From Helicobacteraceae bacterium (GTDB lineage: Bacteria; Campylobacterota; Campylobacteria; Campylobacterales; Helicobacteraceae): DNA of 14,974 nucleotides. Of the stretch, positions 1-5,414 are shown piece after piece. Under the pieces are notes generated by a model, which ran no database searches, had not been told where the DNA came from, and saw nothing but the letters and a program-made list of their open reading frames with translations. Each line of letters begins with the position of its first letter. The stretch's first letter is position 1. The stretch spans positions 1-14,974 of the forward strand of contig CAAGLK010000131.1 in NCBI GenBank assembly GCA_900770765.1. The letters run 5' to 3'. The translations under genes and the position numbers were made by a program.

Positions 1-200
1 GTAATTATTTTTTAATAGAAGTTTTGGATTCTACTAGTTTGGAATCCTTAATTTTATATTGCTTGGAGTGTGAATTTTTTCTTAAAGATTGTTCTAAAAA
101 GTTAGGAAGTAGTGGGAAGTTTATGCGACTTGCGATTTTAAAAGATGAGCAAAATATGCAATTAATTAGCGTATTTAAGGATTTTTTCAAAAAGGAATAG
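1..200 (+). CDS. C-terminal fragment of a PLP-dependent aminotransferase (class I/II, HisC/CobD-like)
   Basis: An open frame runs in from the left edge (first full codon at 3) and stops with TAG at 198-200, giving about 65 residues. The fragment reads like the last part of a fold-type I aminotransferase of the histidinol-phosphate aminotransferase / threonine-phosphate decarboxylase group: NYFLIEV, then a segment with FLKDCSKKLG, then FMRLAI, then DEQNMQLISVF. This follows the usual order in that family (a late strand, 'I-L-x-R-D-C', 'F-x-R-I/L-A-I' with the arginine that binds the substrate carboxylate, then 'E-N-x-x-L-I'). The catalytic lysine would lie upstream of the window, so substrate cannot be inferred. 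The next gene starts 1 nt after the stop and its Shine-Dalgarno lies inside this frame, so the two are probably translationally coupled. Family assignment is from pattern memory on a short tail; moderate confidence. Confidence 0.55.
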   Translation, partial: NYFLIEVLDSTSLESLILYCLECEFFLKDCSKKLGSSGKFMRLAILKDEQNMQLISVFKDFFKKE

Positions 201-201
201 A

Positions 202-969
202 ATGCAAAAAGCTAAATTAAAGATAATTTTATTGACACATAGCCGTTTAAGAGTGTGCTACATTTTAGAAGCATTGGAATCTTGTGGAGTAGAAATAGCT
301 GGAGTTTATTTTGCTGATTGTGCGAATTCTAGTATGATGGAACTTTTTAGAAAAAGAGAGATTAGGATTCTATCTAGTTTGCAAAATTTAAAAGAATTTA
401 AGGCTAGTGCTATATTTTCCTATGGATATACAAAGAAAATAGAACAAAGCGTAATTGATAGCGTAGATTATTGTATTAACTTTCATCCTGGGATTCTGCC
501 TGATTTTAAAGGATGCTATACTTTATATTTTGCACTTATGCAAGATATAAAGCATTGGGGAGTAAGTGCACATTTTGTAACTGGCGAATTTGATTGTGGG
601 GATATTATTTATATAGAAAAGTTTGATTTACAAAAATATCAACATAAAACAGGTGGAGAAATTTCACGCTATATTTGGGAAGTGATTGGCATAAAGGCGT
701 TAAAAAAAGTGATTTTTATGATTTTAAACGATACCCTTAAGGCTAAAAAGCAAGAATCTAGTGGAAATTACTATTCTAAAAAAATGCTTTTAGAGCAAAA
801 GAGAGTAAGTTTAGCAGAGCTGGAAACTAAAAATTACAATGAGATTGTTAAAAAAATTAATGCACTTTGGTATCCACCCTATGATGGTGCATATTTGGAA
901 TTATCTGGGGGGGGGGAATTATTTTTGATTCCTAGAAAAATTTGGGATGAGATTAAAAATAAATTATAA
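202..969 (+). CDS. Formyltransferase-fold protein, probably amino-sugar or other N-formyltransferase; contains a G10 tract
   Basis: Protein of 255 aa with the 10-formyl-tetrahydrofolate-dependent formyltransferase fold. The N-terminal half is a Rossmann-like domain (LKIILLTHS at the start). The catalytic set is visible as N93 and H95 in NFHPGILP and D131 in GEFDCGDII, matching the Asn-His-Asp triad of the family. A short C-terminal part follows (KINALWYPPYDGAY), as in sugar N-formyltransferases and ArnA-type proteins. It is shorter than methionyl-tRNA formyltransferase (about 300 aa), and its loop differs from the usual Fmt signature, so I do not call it fmt. ATG at 202 follows AAAAAGGA. It is coupled to the aminotransferase upstream, which suggests that an amine is made and then formylated, for example on a surface glycan (inference). 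Ten consecutive G at 907-916 lie in codons 236-239. A change of one G gives early stops, yielding 241 aa (9 G) or 244 aa (11 G), so the C-terminus is likely phase-variable. The frame is intact here. Confidence 0.75.
   Translation: MQKAKLKIILLTHSRLRVCYILEALESCGVEIAGVYFADCANSSMMELFRKREIRILSSLQNLKEFKASAIFSYGYTKKIEQSVIDSVDYCINFHPGILPDFKGCYTLYFALMQDIKHWGVSAHFVTGEFDCGDIIYIEKFDLQKYQHKTGGEISRYIWEVIGIKALKKVIFMILNDTLKAKKQESSGNYYSKKMLLEQKRVSLAELETKNYNEIVKKINALWYPPYDGAYLELSGGGELFLIPRKIWDEIKNKL
907..916 (+). repeat. Poly-G tract (G10), candidate phase-variation site
   Basis: Ten consecutive G within the formyltransferase gene. This is the only G or C run of such length in the window. In Campylobacter and Helicobacter, G/C tracts of about this length are classic slipped-strand contingency sites. 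The present length keeps the frame open to the 969 stop. Nine G gives ...GGGNYF-stop and eleven G gives ...GGGGIIFDS-stop. Confidence 0.85.
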
Positions 970-978
970 TTATTTGTC

Positions 979-995
979 GCTATATTTGTTATAGC
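979..995 (+). promoter_or_regulatory. Inverted repeat overlapping a possible -10 of cysQ
   Basis: GCTATA (979-984), a 5-nt spacer TTTGT, then TATAGC (990-995) form a perfect 6-bp inverted repeat in the 63-nt gap before cysQ. TATATT at 981-986 could serve as a -10 with a leader of about 40 nt, in which case the repeat overlaps the promoter. It could equally be a weak hairpin after the formyltransferase gene. There is no U-run, so a terminator is less likely. Confidence 0.3.
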
Positions 996-1032
996 AAATC
1001 TTGGCGATTTAAATATAAAATCAAGGATTTAT

Positions 1033-2073
1033 ATGCAAATATTATTGTTTAAAGCCGCAGTAATTGCGCTAGAGGTTGGGAAGTGTGCTATGGAGTTTTA
1101 TGGCTTGGAGGATTTTAGCTTAAAGGGCGATAATTCACCGCTAACTAAGGCAGATATCGCCTCAAATGAGTTAATTACAAAGCGGCTATGTGGAATCGCA
1201 AATTATAAAGTGTGTAGTGAAGAGGCGGTTTTAGATTATGAAGAACGCAAGAATTTAGAGTATTTTTGGCTAATTGACCCTCTTGATGGGACAAAGGATT
1301 TTTTAGCAAAAAATGGCGGCTGGACGATAAATATTGCATTGATACACAAAAATGAGCCGATTTTAGGCGTAGTTTTCGCCCCTTGCTTTAATGAGCTATT
1401 TATCGCACTTAAGGGCGTTGGGAGCTTCAAATATGAAGCGGCGGCTTTAGAGAAATTATTAGAATCTACACAAGATGAAGCGGTGATTTTAGAGTTTTTA
1501 AAGACGCAAAAAATTCGCTTGGATGGAATGCGGAAAGCAGAGGGCGGAAAGCAGAGGGCGGATGGCGGAGAAGTGGAATCGGTAGCGGAAAACAGAGGGC
1601 AGATGGTGAATGTGGAATCGCAGAATCCACAGGGACCCGCTTACAAAGTGAGTGGGACGCATAGTCAAGGGGATTTATCCCCTTGTAACAAAGGGGAATT
1701 TACTTCCACTGCGAATTTAAATATAAAACCTCAAAGCTTAATTGCGTGTGATTCTATGTTTCATAGCACAAAAGAGACGCAAGAATTTATAAAAAAATAC
1801 AATTTAGAGACGATTAAACTAGGCTCTAGTTTGAAAATTTGTGCTTTAGCAGAAGGTGTGGCGGATATTTATCCGCGATTTAATGGCACAAGCGAGTGGG
1901 ATATTGCCGCAACTGATATAATCTTAAGGGAAGCTGGTGGTAAAATCATCTCAATAGATGATAAAAAAGAGCTGGTTTATAATAAACAAAGCCTTAGGAA
2001 TCCGCATTTTATCGCATTTGCTAAAGGTCAAGTGGGAGGCGAGATTTATAAGGAGGTGGTGGAATCCTTATAG
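1033..2073 (+). CDS. cysQ: 3'(2'),5'-bisphosphate nucleotidase CysQ with an in-frame insertion
   Basis: Inositol-monophosphatase-superfamily, Mg-dependent phosphatase that converts 3'-phosphoadenosine 5'-phosphate to AMP during sulfate assimilation. Visible motifs are NSPLTKAD near the start, the metal-binding CSEE, WLIDPLDGTKDF (DPxDGT motif), GSSLKICALAEGVADIYPR and SEWDIAATDIILREAGG (the WDxAA motif). All are in the usual order, so the active site looks intact. The protein is 346 aa, where CysQ is normally about 250. The excess is one block at roughly residues 165-230, between the GVGSFKYEA strand and the SLIACDSMFHST strand. That block is rich in G, Q, E, S and N and is encoded by repeat-like DNA (see the repeat entries). 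The ATG at 1033 follows AAGG. The stop lies 17 nt from the convergent mogA stop. The insertion probably forms a surface loop, but could impair folding; I cannot tell which. Confidence 0.88.
   Translation: MQILLFKAAVIALEVGKCAMEFYGLEDFSLKGDNSPLTKADIASNELITKRLCGIANYKVCSEEAVLDYEERKNLEYFWLIDPLDGTKDFLAKNGGWTINIALIHKNEPILGVVFAPCFNELFIALKGVGSFKYEAAALEKLLESTQDEAVILEFLKTQKIRLDGMRKAEGGKQRADGGEVESVAENRGQMVNVESQNPQGPAYKVSGTHSQGDLSPCNKGEFTSTANLNIKPQSLIACDSMFHSTKETQEFIKKYNLETIKLGSSLKICALAEGVADIYPRFNGTSEWDIAATDIILREAGGKIISIDDKKELVYNKQSLRNPHFIAFAKGQVGGEIYKEVVESL
1530..1620 (+). repeat. Degenerate direct repeats inside cysQ, including a 14-nt tandem duplication
   Basis: GCGGAAAGCAGAGG occurs twice in perfect tandem (1530-1543, 1544-1557) and again with one mismatch at 1585-1598. 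A larger unit of about 37 nt is also repeated: 1544-1581 and 1585-1620, both ending in GTGGAATCG. The 14-nt unit is not a multiple of three, so gain or loss of one copy would shift the cysQ frame. The block is G/A-rich on the coding strand and unlike the surrounding coding sequence. Confidence 0.75.
1636..1696 (+). repeat. Palindromic element embedded in cysQ (two adjacent hairpins)
   Basis: CCCGCTTAC (1636-1644), loop AAA, then GTGAGTGGG (1648-1656) can pair as a 9-bp RNA stem with two G-U pairs. Ten nt later CAAGGGGAT (1666-1674), TT, ATCCCCTTG (1677-1685) is a perfect 9-bp inverted repeat. CCCCTT (1679-1684) can alternatively pair with AAGGGG (1691-1696). The region looks like an intergenic palindromic repeat, yet it is translated in frame within cysQ. 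Confidence 0.7.
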
Positions 2074-2090
2074 ATTTTTACGCCTTTTGC

Positions 2091-2609
2091 TTAGCTTTTA
2101 GGGCGGAAAGCTTTAATTACGCTTTCATTTGTTTCTAAATATGCTGCGCCGATTAGGTCAAGGCAGTAAGGAACCGCTGGAAATACGGCGTCTAAGCATT
2201 CTTTAATGGATTTTGGCTTACCTGGTAGGTTTATAATTAAGCATTTGCCACAGATTCCAGCGCTTTGCCTAGATAAAATTGCTGTTGGGACATATTTTAG
2301 GCTTGTTTGCCGCATAAGCTCTCCAAAGCCTGGTAGCATTTTTTCGCATACTGCTTCTGTGGCTTCTGGTGTAACATCGCGTGGTGCTGGGCCTGTGCCA
2401 CCTGTGGTTACTACTAAATCACAAATAGCACAAAGCTCTTTTAGATTTTTTTTAATTGTTTCAAAATCGTCTGGTATTAGCCTATATTCCACACTAAAAG
2501 GCGTAATTAAATATTCTTTAAGCACAGATTCAACAGCCTTACCTGAAATATCTTCATATACACCCGCACTTGCGCGGTCTGATAGCGTTAGGATTCCTAT
2601 TTTTGCCAT
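2091..2609 (-). CDS. mogA: Molybdopterin adenylyltransferase MogA
   Basis: Activates molybdopterin with ATP to give adenylyl-molybdopterin, the step before molybdate insertion by MoeA. The sequence aligns from memory along its whole length with E. coli MogA: IGILTLSDRASAGVYEDISG at the N-terminus, LVVTTGGTGPAPRDVTPEAT (the TTGGTG substrate loop), MPGFGE-like LPGFGELMRQTSLKYVPTAILSR, INLPGKPKSIKECL, and the C-terminal VIKAFRPKS. I choose the ATG at 2609 (MAKIGIL) because AAAGGA sits 6 nt upstream and the homology begins there. An in-frame ATG at 2639 would add ten residues with no family match. This gives 172 aa. It is the last gene of the Moco cluster, and its start overlaps the mobB end by 13 nt. 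Its stop faces the cysQ stop 17 nt away, with no clear terminator between. Confidence 0.93.
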   Translation of the reverse strand: MAKIGILTLSDRASAGVYEDISGKAVESVLKEYLITPFSVEYRLIPDDFETIKKNLKELCAICDLVVTTGGTGPAPRDVTPEATEAVCEKMLPGFGELMRQTSLKYVPTAILSRQSAGICGKCLIINLPGKPKSIKECLDAVFPAVPYCLDLIGAAYLETNESVIKAFRPKS

Positions 2610-3106
2610 TTGTATTCCTTTATGTTTTGTAAAATCCATTCTAAAATTTTTGCTTCATTGTTTAAATCTAAAAGTGGTAAATTATATTTTTCTAAGGATT
2701 CTATCTTTATGCTAGAATCTAGTGCGATAGCACAAATATGGGGTAAAAATCGCTCATTAAAGCTATCCCTTGCAACGCAGATTCTAGGTAATTCTAGCTC
2801 TTTTAGCCCCTCTACAAACAAATAATCACACTCGCCAAATTTATAAATTACGGATTCCAAGTTTAGTGCATTTTGAAAACGCAGTGTAGTGCTATTTGTC
2901 CCTAAAATTGCTACATCTGCCCCAGCATGAAAAAATTTCGCGGAATCTTTTTTTAAATTATTGTCAATCTGTGCTTTATCCTTTGGGTCGTGTTTAATTA
3001 CACATATTTTAGCTTTAGGGTTTTGTGATTTTATTAATCGCACTAATTTTTCAATAAGGGTTGTTTTGCCGCTATTTGATTCACCTGTAAAAGCTACCGC
3101 TAACAT
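2597..3106 (-). CDS. mobB: Molybdopterin-guanine dinucleotide biosynthesis accessory protein MobB
   Basis: P-loop GTP-binding protein associated with MobA in forming the guanine dinucleotide form of the cofactor. It has 169 aa. The Walker A motif GESNSGKTT is at residues 8-16. VIKHDPKD follows (the 'KHxxH/D' segment typical of MobB), then SAKFFHAGADVAILG, and DYLFVEGLKELELPRI (the 'D-x-x-x-V-E-G-x-K' motif). Its ATG shares one base with the moaE stop (TAATG on the minus strand), and its 3' end runs 13 nt into mogA, so translation is probably coupled on both sides. MobA is not in the window. Confidence 0.9.
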   Translation of the reverse strand: MLAVAFTGESNSGKTTLIEKLVRLIKSQNPKAKICVIKHDPKDKAQIDNNLKKDSAKFFHAGADVAILGTNSTTLRFQNALNLESVIYKFGECDYLFVEGLKELELPRICVARDSFNERFLPHICAIALDSSIKIESLEKYNLPLLDLNNEAKILEWILQNIKEYKWQK

Positions 3107-3549
3107 TATGCAAAAAGTCCGCTATGCGGGAGCTTGTGGCTTCTATCTCTTGCATAGATTCTTTGATTGTTTTTTAAATCATATTTCCAAATTGGCGCCC
3201 TATGTTTAAAATCTTCAATAAAATATTCAAAAATATCAAGCGTAGCCTTTCTTTTTTCGCTAAAGATTCCAGCCATAAAGGAGCTTTGCGTATTTAACAC
3301 ATCGCCCTTGCTATGCGCCATTTTTAGAAAAACTGCATTTTGTATTGCCTTTTTTTGCCACTCTTTAAACCATTGATTTAAAAGCGGTTCATAAATATCA
3401 AAACTTAGTCCATCAAAACCATTTTCTTCTCTTACAATGCCGGTAAAAATAGCATTAGCTCCTAAATTATTTTTTGCTCCAAAGTCAAACCATTTCGCAT
3501 AAATTTCGCTAGTGTTTAAAGCTCCATTAATAAGTATTAAATCTTGCAT
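3106..3549 (-). CDS. moaE: Molybdopterin synthase catalytic (large) subunit MoaE
   Basis: Forms the heterotetramer with MoaD that puts the dithiolene sulfurs into precursor Z (cyclic pyranopterin monophosphate). It has 147 aa, normal for the family. Supporting segments are ANAIFTGIVRE, FDGLSFDIYEPL, AHSKGDVLNTQSSFMAGIFSEKRKATLDIFEYFIEDFKHRAPIWKYD. The last contains the conserved 'K-x-x-x-P-I-W-K' lysine region of the active site. In common family members the middle part reads 'HR-G-x-l-x-v-g-e-x-s-v'; here it is divergent (AHSKGDVLNTQSSF). The ATG at 3549 is preceded by AAAGG. A 61-nt gap separates it from moaD and holds a possible promoter. The stop overlaps the mobB start by 1 nt. Confidence 0.88.
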   Translation of the reverse strand: MQDLILINGALNTSEIYAKWFDFGAKNNLGANAIFTGIVREENGFDGLSFDIYEPLLNQWFKEWQKKAIQNAVFLKMAHSKGDVLNTQSSFMAGIFSEKRKATLDIFEYFIEDFKHRAPIWKYDLKNNQRIYARDRSHKLPHSGLFA

Positions 3550-3572
3550 TTTTTACCTTTAAATCTATTTTG

Positions 3573-3581
3573 ATTTTAGCA
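3573..3581 (-). promoter_or_regulatory. Possible internal extended -10 promoter for moaE-mobB-mogA
   Basis: On the minus strand the 61-nt moaD-moaE gap contains TGCTAAAAT (TGC at 3579-3581, TAAAAT at 3573-3578). This is the same form seen upstream of rplU and uppP. A start about 7 nt downstream would give a leader of about 17 nt carrying the moaE ribosome-binding site. Confidence 0.4.
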
Positions 3582-3610
3582 AAACAATATCAAAGCAAGG
3601 CTGTTTTGTC

Positions 3611-3832
3611 TTATCCGCCACAAACAGGCGGTAAAAGCACTACTTTATCACCATTTTTAAGCTCTACATCTAAAGAGCAAATAATTTTATCATTTAAAGC
3701 AATAGCACATTCACTAAGCCACTCTTTAAGCTCTATTATGTTTTGAAGCTCTTCTTTTAGCTCTTTTAGCGATTTAGCTTCGCTTTTGTATGATTTATTC
3801 CCAAGCGGTCCTAAAAATTCTACTTCTATCAT
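3611..3832 (-). CDS. moaD: Molybdopterin synthase sulfur carrier (small) subunit MoaD
   Basis: Ubiquitin-like sulfur carrier of 73 aa whose C-terminal Gly-Gly is thiocarboxylated and donates sulfur inside the MoaD-MoaE complex. The sequence ends LLPPVCGG, the required double glycine at the very C-terminus. The N-terminal IEVEFLGPLGNK strand, the CAIALNDKII strand and KNGDKVVLLPPV are typical of the beta-grasp fold. The ATG at 3832 follows AAAGG. It starts 11 nt after the stop of the small secreted protein, so it belongs to the same minus-strand transcript. Confidence 0.93.
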   Translation of the reverse strand: MIEVEFLGPLGNKSYKSEAKSLKELKEELQNIIELKEWLSECAIALNDKIICSLDVELKNGDKVVLLPPVCGG

Positions 3833-3843
3833 TTTATAGCCTT

Positions 3844-4176
3844 TTATTGTAGTAAATAAATACGCTCTTCTTGCATTTTATAAGGAATTGTTTCGGCGGA
3901 TTTTGGCTGTTTTACTTGTGGGGTGCTAGATTGTGATTGCTTTAAATTTTTTGGTAGTTTATTAACAGAGATTATTTTACCTGTTCTGCCATCTACAAAA
4001 AAGGCGGAATCTTTAGGGTATTTTTGCATTTCTTTTTTAAGTGCTTCATCAAATGGGGTAAGAGGCGATATTTTTGCTATTTTTTTAGCACTGCTAGTTT
4101 GCACGAAATTATCTGCAATTGCACTATTAAAAAAAGAAAAAGCAATAAAACTTGCTAAAAGTAATTTTGAATACAT
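3844..4176 (-). CDS. Small exported protein of unknown function heading the molybdenum-cofactor operon
   Basis: I do not recognise a family. The 110-aa product begins MYSKLLLASFIAFSFFNSAIADN, a typical Sec signal peptide with probable cleavage after AIA (about residue 21). The mature part of about 89 aa has a first half with PFDEALKKEMQKYPKDSAFFVDGRTGKIISVNKLP, then a Q/S/P/K-rich stretch, and ends ERIYLLQ. No cysteine remains for lipidation and no second membrane segment is visible, so a periplasmic protein is likely. AAGGA lies a few nt upstream of the ATG. It starts the minus-strand operon and ends 11 nt before moaD. The link to cofactor synthesis is positional only. Confidence 0.7.
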   Translation of the reverse strand: MYSKLLLASFIAFSFFNSAIADNFVQTSSAKKIAKISPLTPFDEALKKEMQKYPKDSAFFVDGRTGKIISVNKLPKNLKQSQSSTPQVKQPKSAETIPYKMQEERIYLLQ

Positions 4177-4198
4177 AGGAATCCTTAAAAATTAATTG

Positions 4199-4207
4199 TG
4201 CTATTAT
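4199..4207 (+). promoter_or_regulatory. Extended -10 promoter for ridA
   Basis: TGCTATTAT (TG at 4199-4200, TATTAT at 4202-4207) lies 36 nt before the ridA ATG, predicting a leader of about 29 nt. No clear -35 box, as usual in this phylum. It abuts the opposing -10 of the minus-strand operon. Confidence 0.5.
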
Positions 4208-4216
4208 TTTATAACA
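4208..4216 (-). promoter_or_regulatory. Extended -10 promoter for the moa operon
   Basis: On the minus strand TGTTATAAA is read (TGT at 4214-4216, TATAAA at 4208-4213), about 32 nt upstream of the ATG of the exported protein. It touches the ridA -10 on the other strand. Confidence 0.45.
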
Positions 4217-4242
4217 AAACATTTATATTGTAAAGGACAAAA

Positions 4243-4617
4243 ATGCTAGAAATTATTTCTACACAAAATGCACCACAAGCTATAGGACCTTATTCACAAG
4301 GGATTATTTGCAATGGTATTTTATACACTTCAGGGCAAATTGGATTAACTCCGCAAGGCGAATTAGTAAGCGGCATAGAAGCACAAACTAGGCAAGTTTT
4401 AAGTAATTTAGAGGCTATTTTAAAAGAAGCTGGAGTTAGTTTCAATAGCGTTATTAAAACTACAATTTTTTTAAGCGATATGGATAATTTTAGTATTGTT
4501 AATGAAATTTATGCGGAATTTTTCAAAGAACACAAGCCAGCAAGAAGCACGGTTGCGGTAAAAACGCTTCCTAAAAATGCTTTAGTAGAGATTGAGTGTA
4601 TTGCAAGTTTAAAGTAA
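4243..4617 (+). CDS. ridA: Reactive intermediate imine deaminase RidA (YjgF/UK114 family)
   Basis: Hydrolyses reactive enamine/imine intermediates released by PLP enzymes such as threonine dehydratase, protecting other PLP enzymes; a cytosolic homotrimer in the family. It has 124 aa, typical length. Motifs are APQAIGPYSQG near the N-terminus, LYTSGQIGLTP, TRQVLSNLEAILKEAG, FLSDMDNFSIVNEIYAEFF, the substrate-binding R101 in KPARSTV, and E118 in LVEIECIA. These key residues match active RidA. The ATG follows AAAGGA. It stands alone: divergent from the moa operon and separated by 93 nt from rplU. Confidence 0.94.
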   Translation: MLEIISTQNAPQAIGPYSQGIICNGILYTSGQIGLTPQGELVSGIEAQTRQVLSNLEAILKEAGVSFNSVIKTTIFLSDMDNFSIVNEIYAEFFKEHKPARSTVAVKTLPKNALVEIECIASLK

Positions 4618-4642
4618 AATTAAAGTTATATTAATGTTTTTT

Positions 4643-4651
4643 TGCTAAAAT
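4643..4651 (+). promoter_or_regulatory. Extended -10 promoter for rplU-rpmA
   Basis: TGCTAAAAT after a T-rich run, with the rplU ATG at 4711. This implies a leader of about 50 nt (GCAAAATTTAGCGGAAAATA region), long enough for control but with no convincing hairpin. Confidence 0.5.
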
Positions 4652-4710
4652 CCACGCCTTATTTTTTGCAAAATTTAGCGGAAAATATAACTTCAAATAA
4701 GGAATTGTAA

Positions 4711-5022
4711 ATGTATGCAATCATAGCGAATGGAGGCAAACAATACAAGGTAAAGCAAGGCGATATTATTTTGCTTGATTGCTTGAATCTTGAGCCAAAG
4801 TCAAAAGTTGAAGTGAAAGAAGTTTTAGCCCTTTTTAACGATGGCGATATTAGCATTGGCACCCCTTATGTAAATGGTGCGAAAGTTGAGCTAGAGGTTA
4901 TCAATGAAGGTAGAGGGAAAAAAGTTATCACTTTTAAAAAGCGTAGAAGAAAAGATAGCAAGACAAAACGCGGTTTTAGACGAGATTTTACACGAGTGCG
5001 TGTAGTTGGAATCTCAAAATAG
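4711..5022 (+). CDS. rplU: 50S ribosomal protein L21
   Basis: 103 aa, the standard size for bL21, which binds 23S rRNA near L20. It begins YAIIANGGKQYKVKQGD, the diagnostic N-terminus. IGTPYVNGAKVELEVINEGRGKKVITFKKRRRKDSKTKRGFR follows, with the basic rRNA-contact stretch and the typical 'K-R-R-x-x-x-K-x-x-G-H/F-R' segment. The ATG is preceded by AAGGA. rpmA begins 23 nt after the stop, in the usual L21-L27 order, and no promoter is needed between them. Confidence 0.97.
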   Translation: MYAIIANGGKQYKVKQGDIILLDCLNLEPKSKVEVKEVLALFNDGDISIGTPYVNGAKVELEVINEGRGKKVITFKKRRRKDSKTKRGFRRDFTRVRVVGISK

Positions 5023-5045
5023 ATTGCGACATTTAAGGAGTTAAA

Positions 5046-5303
5046 ATGGCACACAAGAAAGGTCAGGGAAGTACTCAAAATAACCGCGATTCAGCGGGAC
5101 GCCGCTTAGGTGTTAAGAAATTTGGTGGGCAATTTGTAAGAGCTGGAAACATTATTATCCGTCAAAGAGGCACTAAGGTGCATCCTGGGAATAATGTAGG
5201 TATTGGTAAGGACCATACTATTTTTGCTTTAATTGATGGTGTTGTTTCTTTTGAAAGAAAAGATAGAATCCGCAAGAAAGTTTCTATAATTCCAGCTTCT
5301 TAA
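5046..5303 (+). CDS. rpmA: 50S ribosomal protein L27
   Basis: 85 aa, bL27, located near the peptidyl-transferase centre. It begins MAHKKGQGSTQNNRDSAGRR and continues with LGVKKFGGQFVRAGNIIIRQRGTKVHPGNNVGIGKDHTIFAL, the full family signature. There is no N-terminal extension of the kind that is cleaved in Firmicutes, since the Met-Ala-His-Lys start is directly encoded. AAGGAG precedes the ATG. A rho-independent terminator follows 12 nt after the stop. Confidence 0.97.
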   Translation: MAHKKGQGSTQNNRDSAGRRLGVKKFGGQFVRAGNIIIRQRGTKVHPGNNVGIGKDHTIFALIDGVVSFERKDRIRKKVSIIPAS

Positions 5304-5315
5304 GCACTTCTTTTT

Positions 5316-5345
5316 AGATTCCGCCTTTTCAAGCGGAATCTTTTT
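5316..5345 (+). terminator. Rho-independent terminator after rpmA
   Basis: AGATTCCGC (5316-5324), an 8-nt loop, GCGGAATCT (5333-5341) forms a perfect 9-bp stem running into TTTTT. Both arms contain the GCGGAATC word that recurs across the window. Confidence 0.85.
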
Positions 5346-5363
5346 AAAACTTCTTTAATCTTA

Positions 5364-5372
5364 TGTTAAAAT
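5364..5372 (+). promoter_or_regulatory. Possible extended -10 promoter for obgE
   Basis: TGTTAAAAT lies after the rpmA terminator and 42 nt before the obgE ATG, giving a leader of about 35 nt. It would let obgE and the genes after it be read independently of the ribosomal proteins. Confidence 0.4.
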
Positions 5373-5414
5373 AAATTTGTTTTTTTAAGATTCCATCAAT
5401 TTAAGGTAAATTTT

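Noticed and set aside
202..969. Methionyl-tRNA formyltransferase (fmt)
   Set aside because: The formyltransferase fold is present, but the protein is about 50 residues too short and the active-site loop reads NFHPGILPDFKG rather than the usual Fmt form. In C. jejuni fmt follows proB, but here the gene is elsewhere, so I keep a general formyltransferase call.
2445..2455. A/T run of eight in mogA as a phase-variation site
   Set aside because: Runs of eight A or T are common in DNA of this composition, and a housekeeping cofactor gene is an unlikely target. The G10 tract is a far better candidate.
2206..2715. Plus-strand ORF of 169 codons opposite mogA and mobB
   Set aside because: It is a shadow of strongly recognised minus-strand genes, without a ribosome-binding site or sensible protein features.
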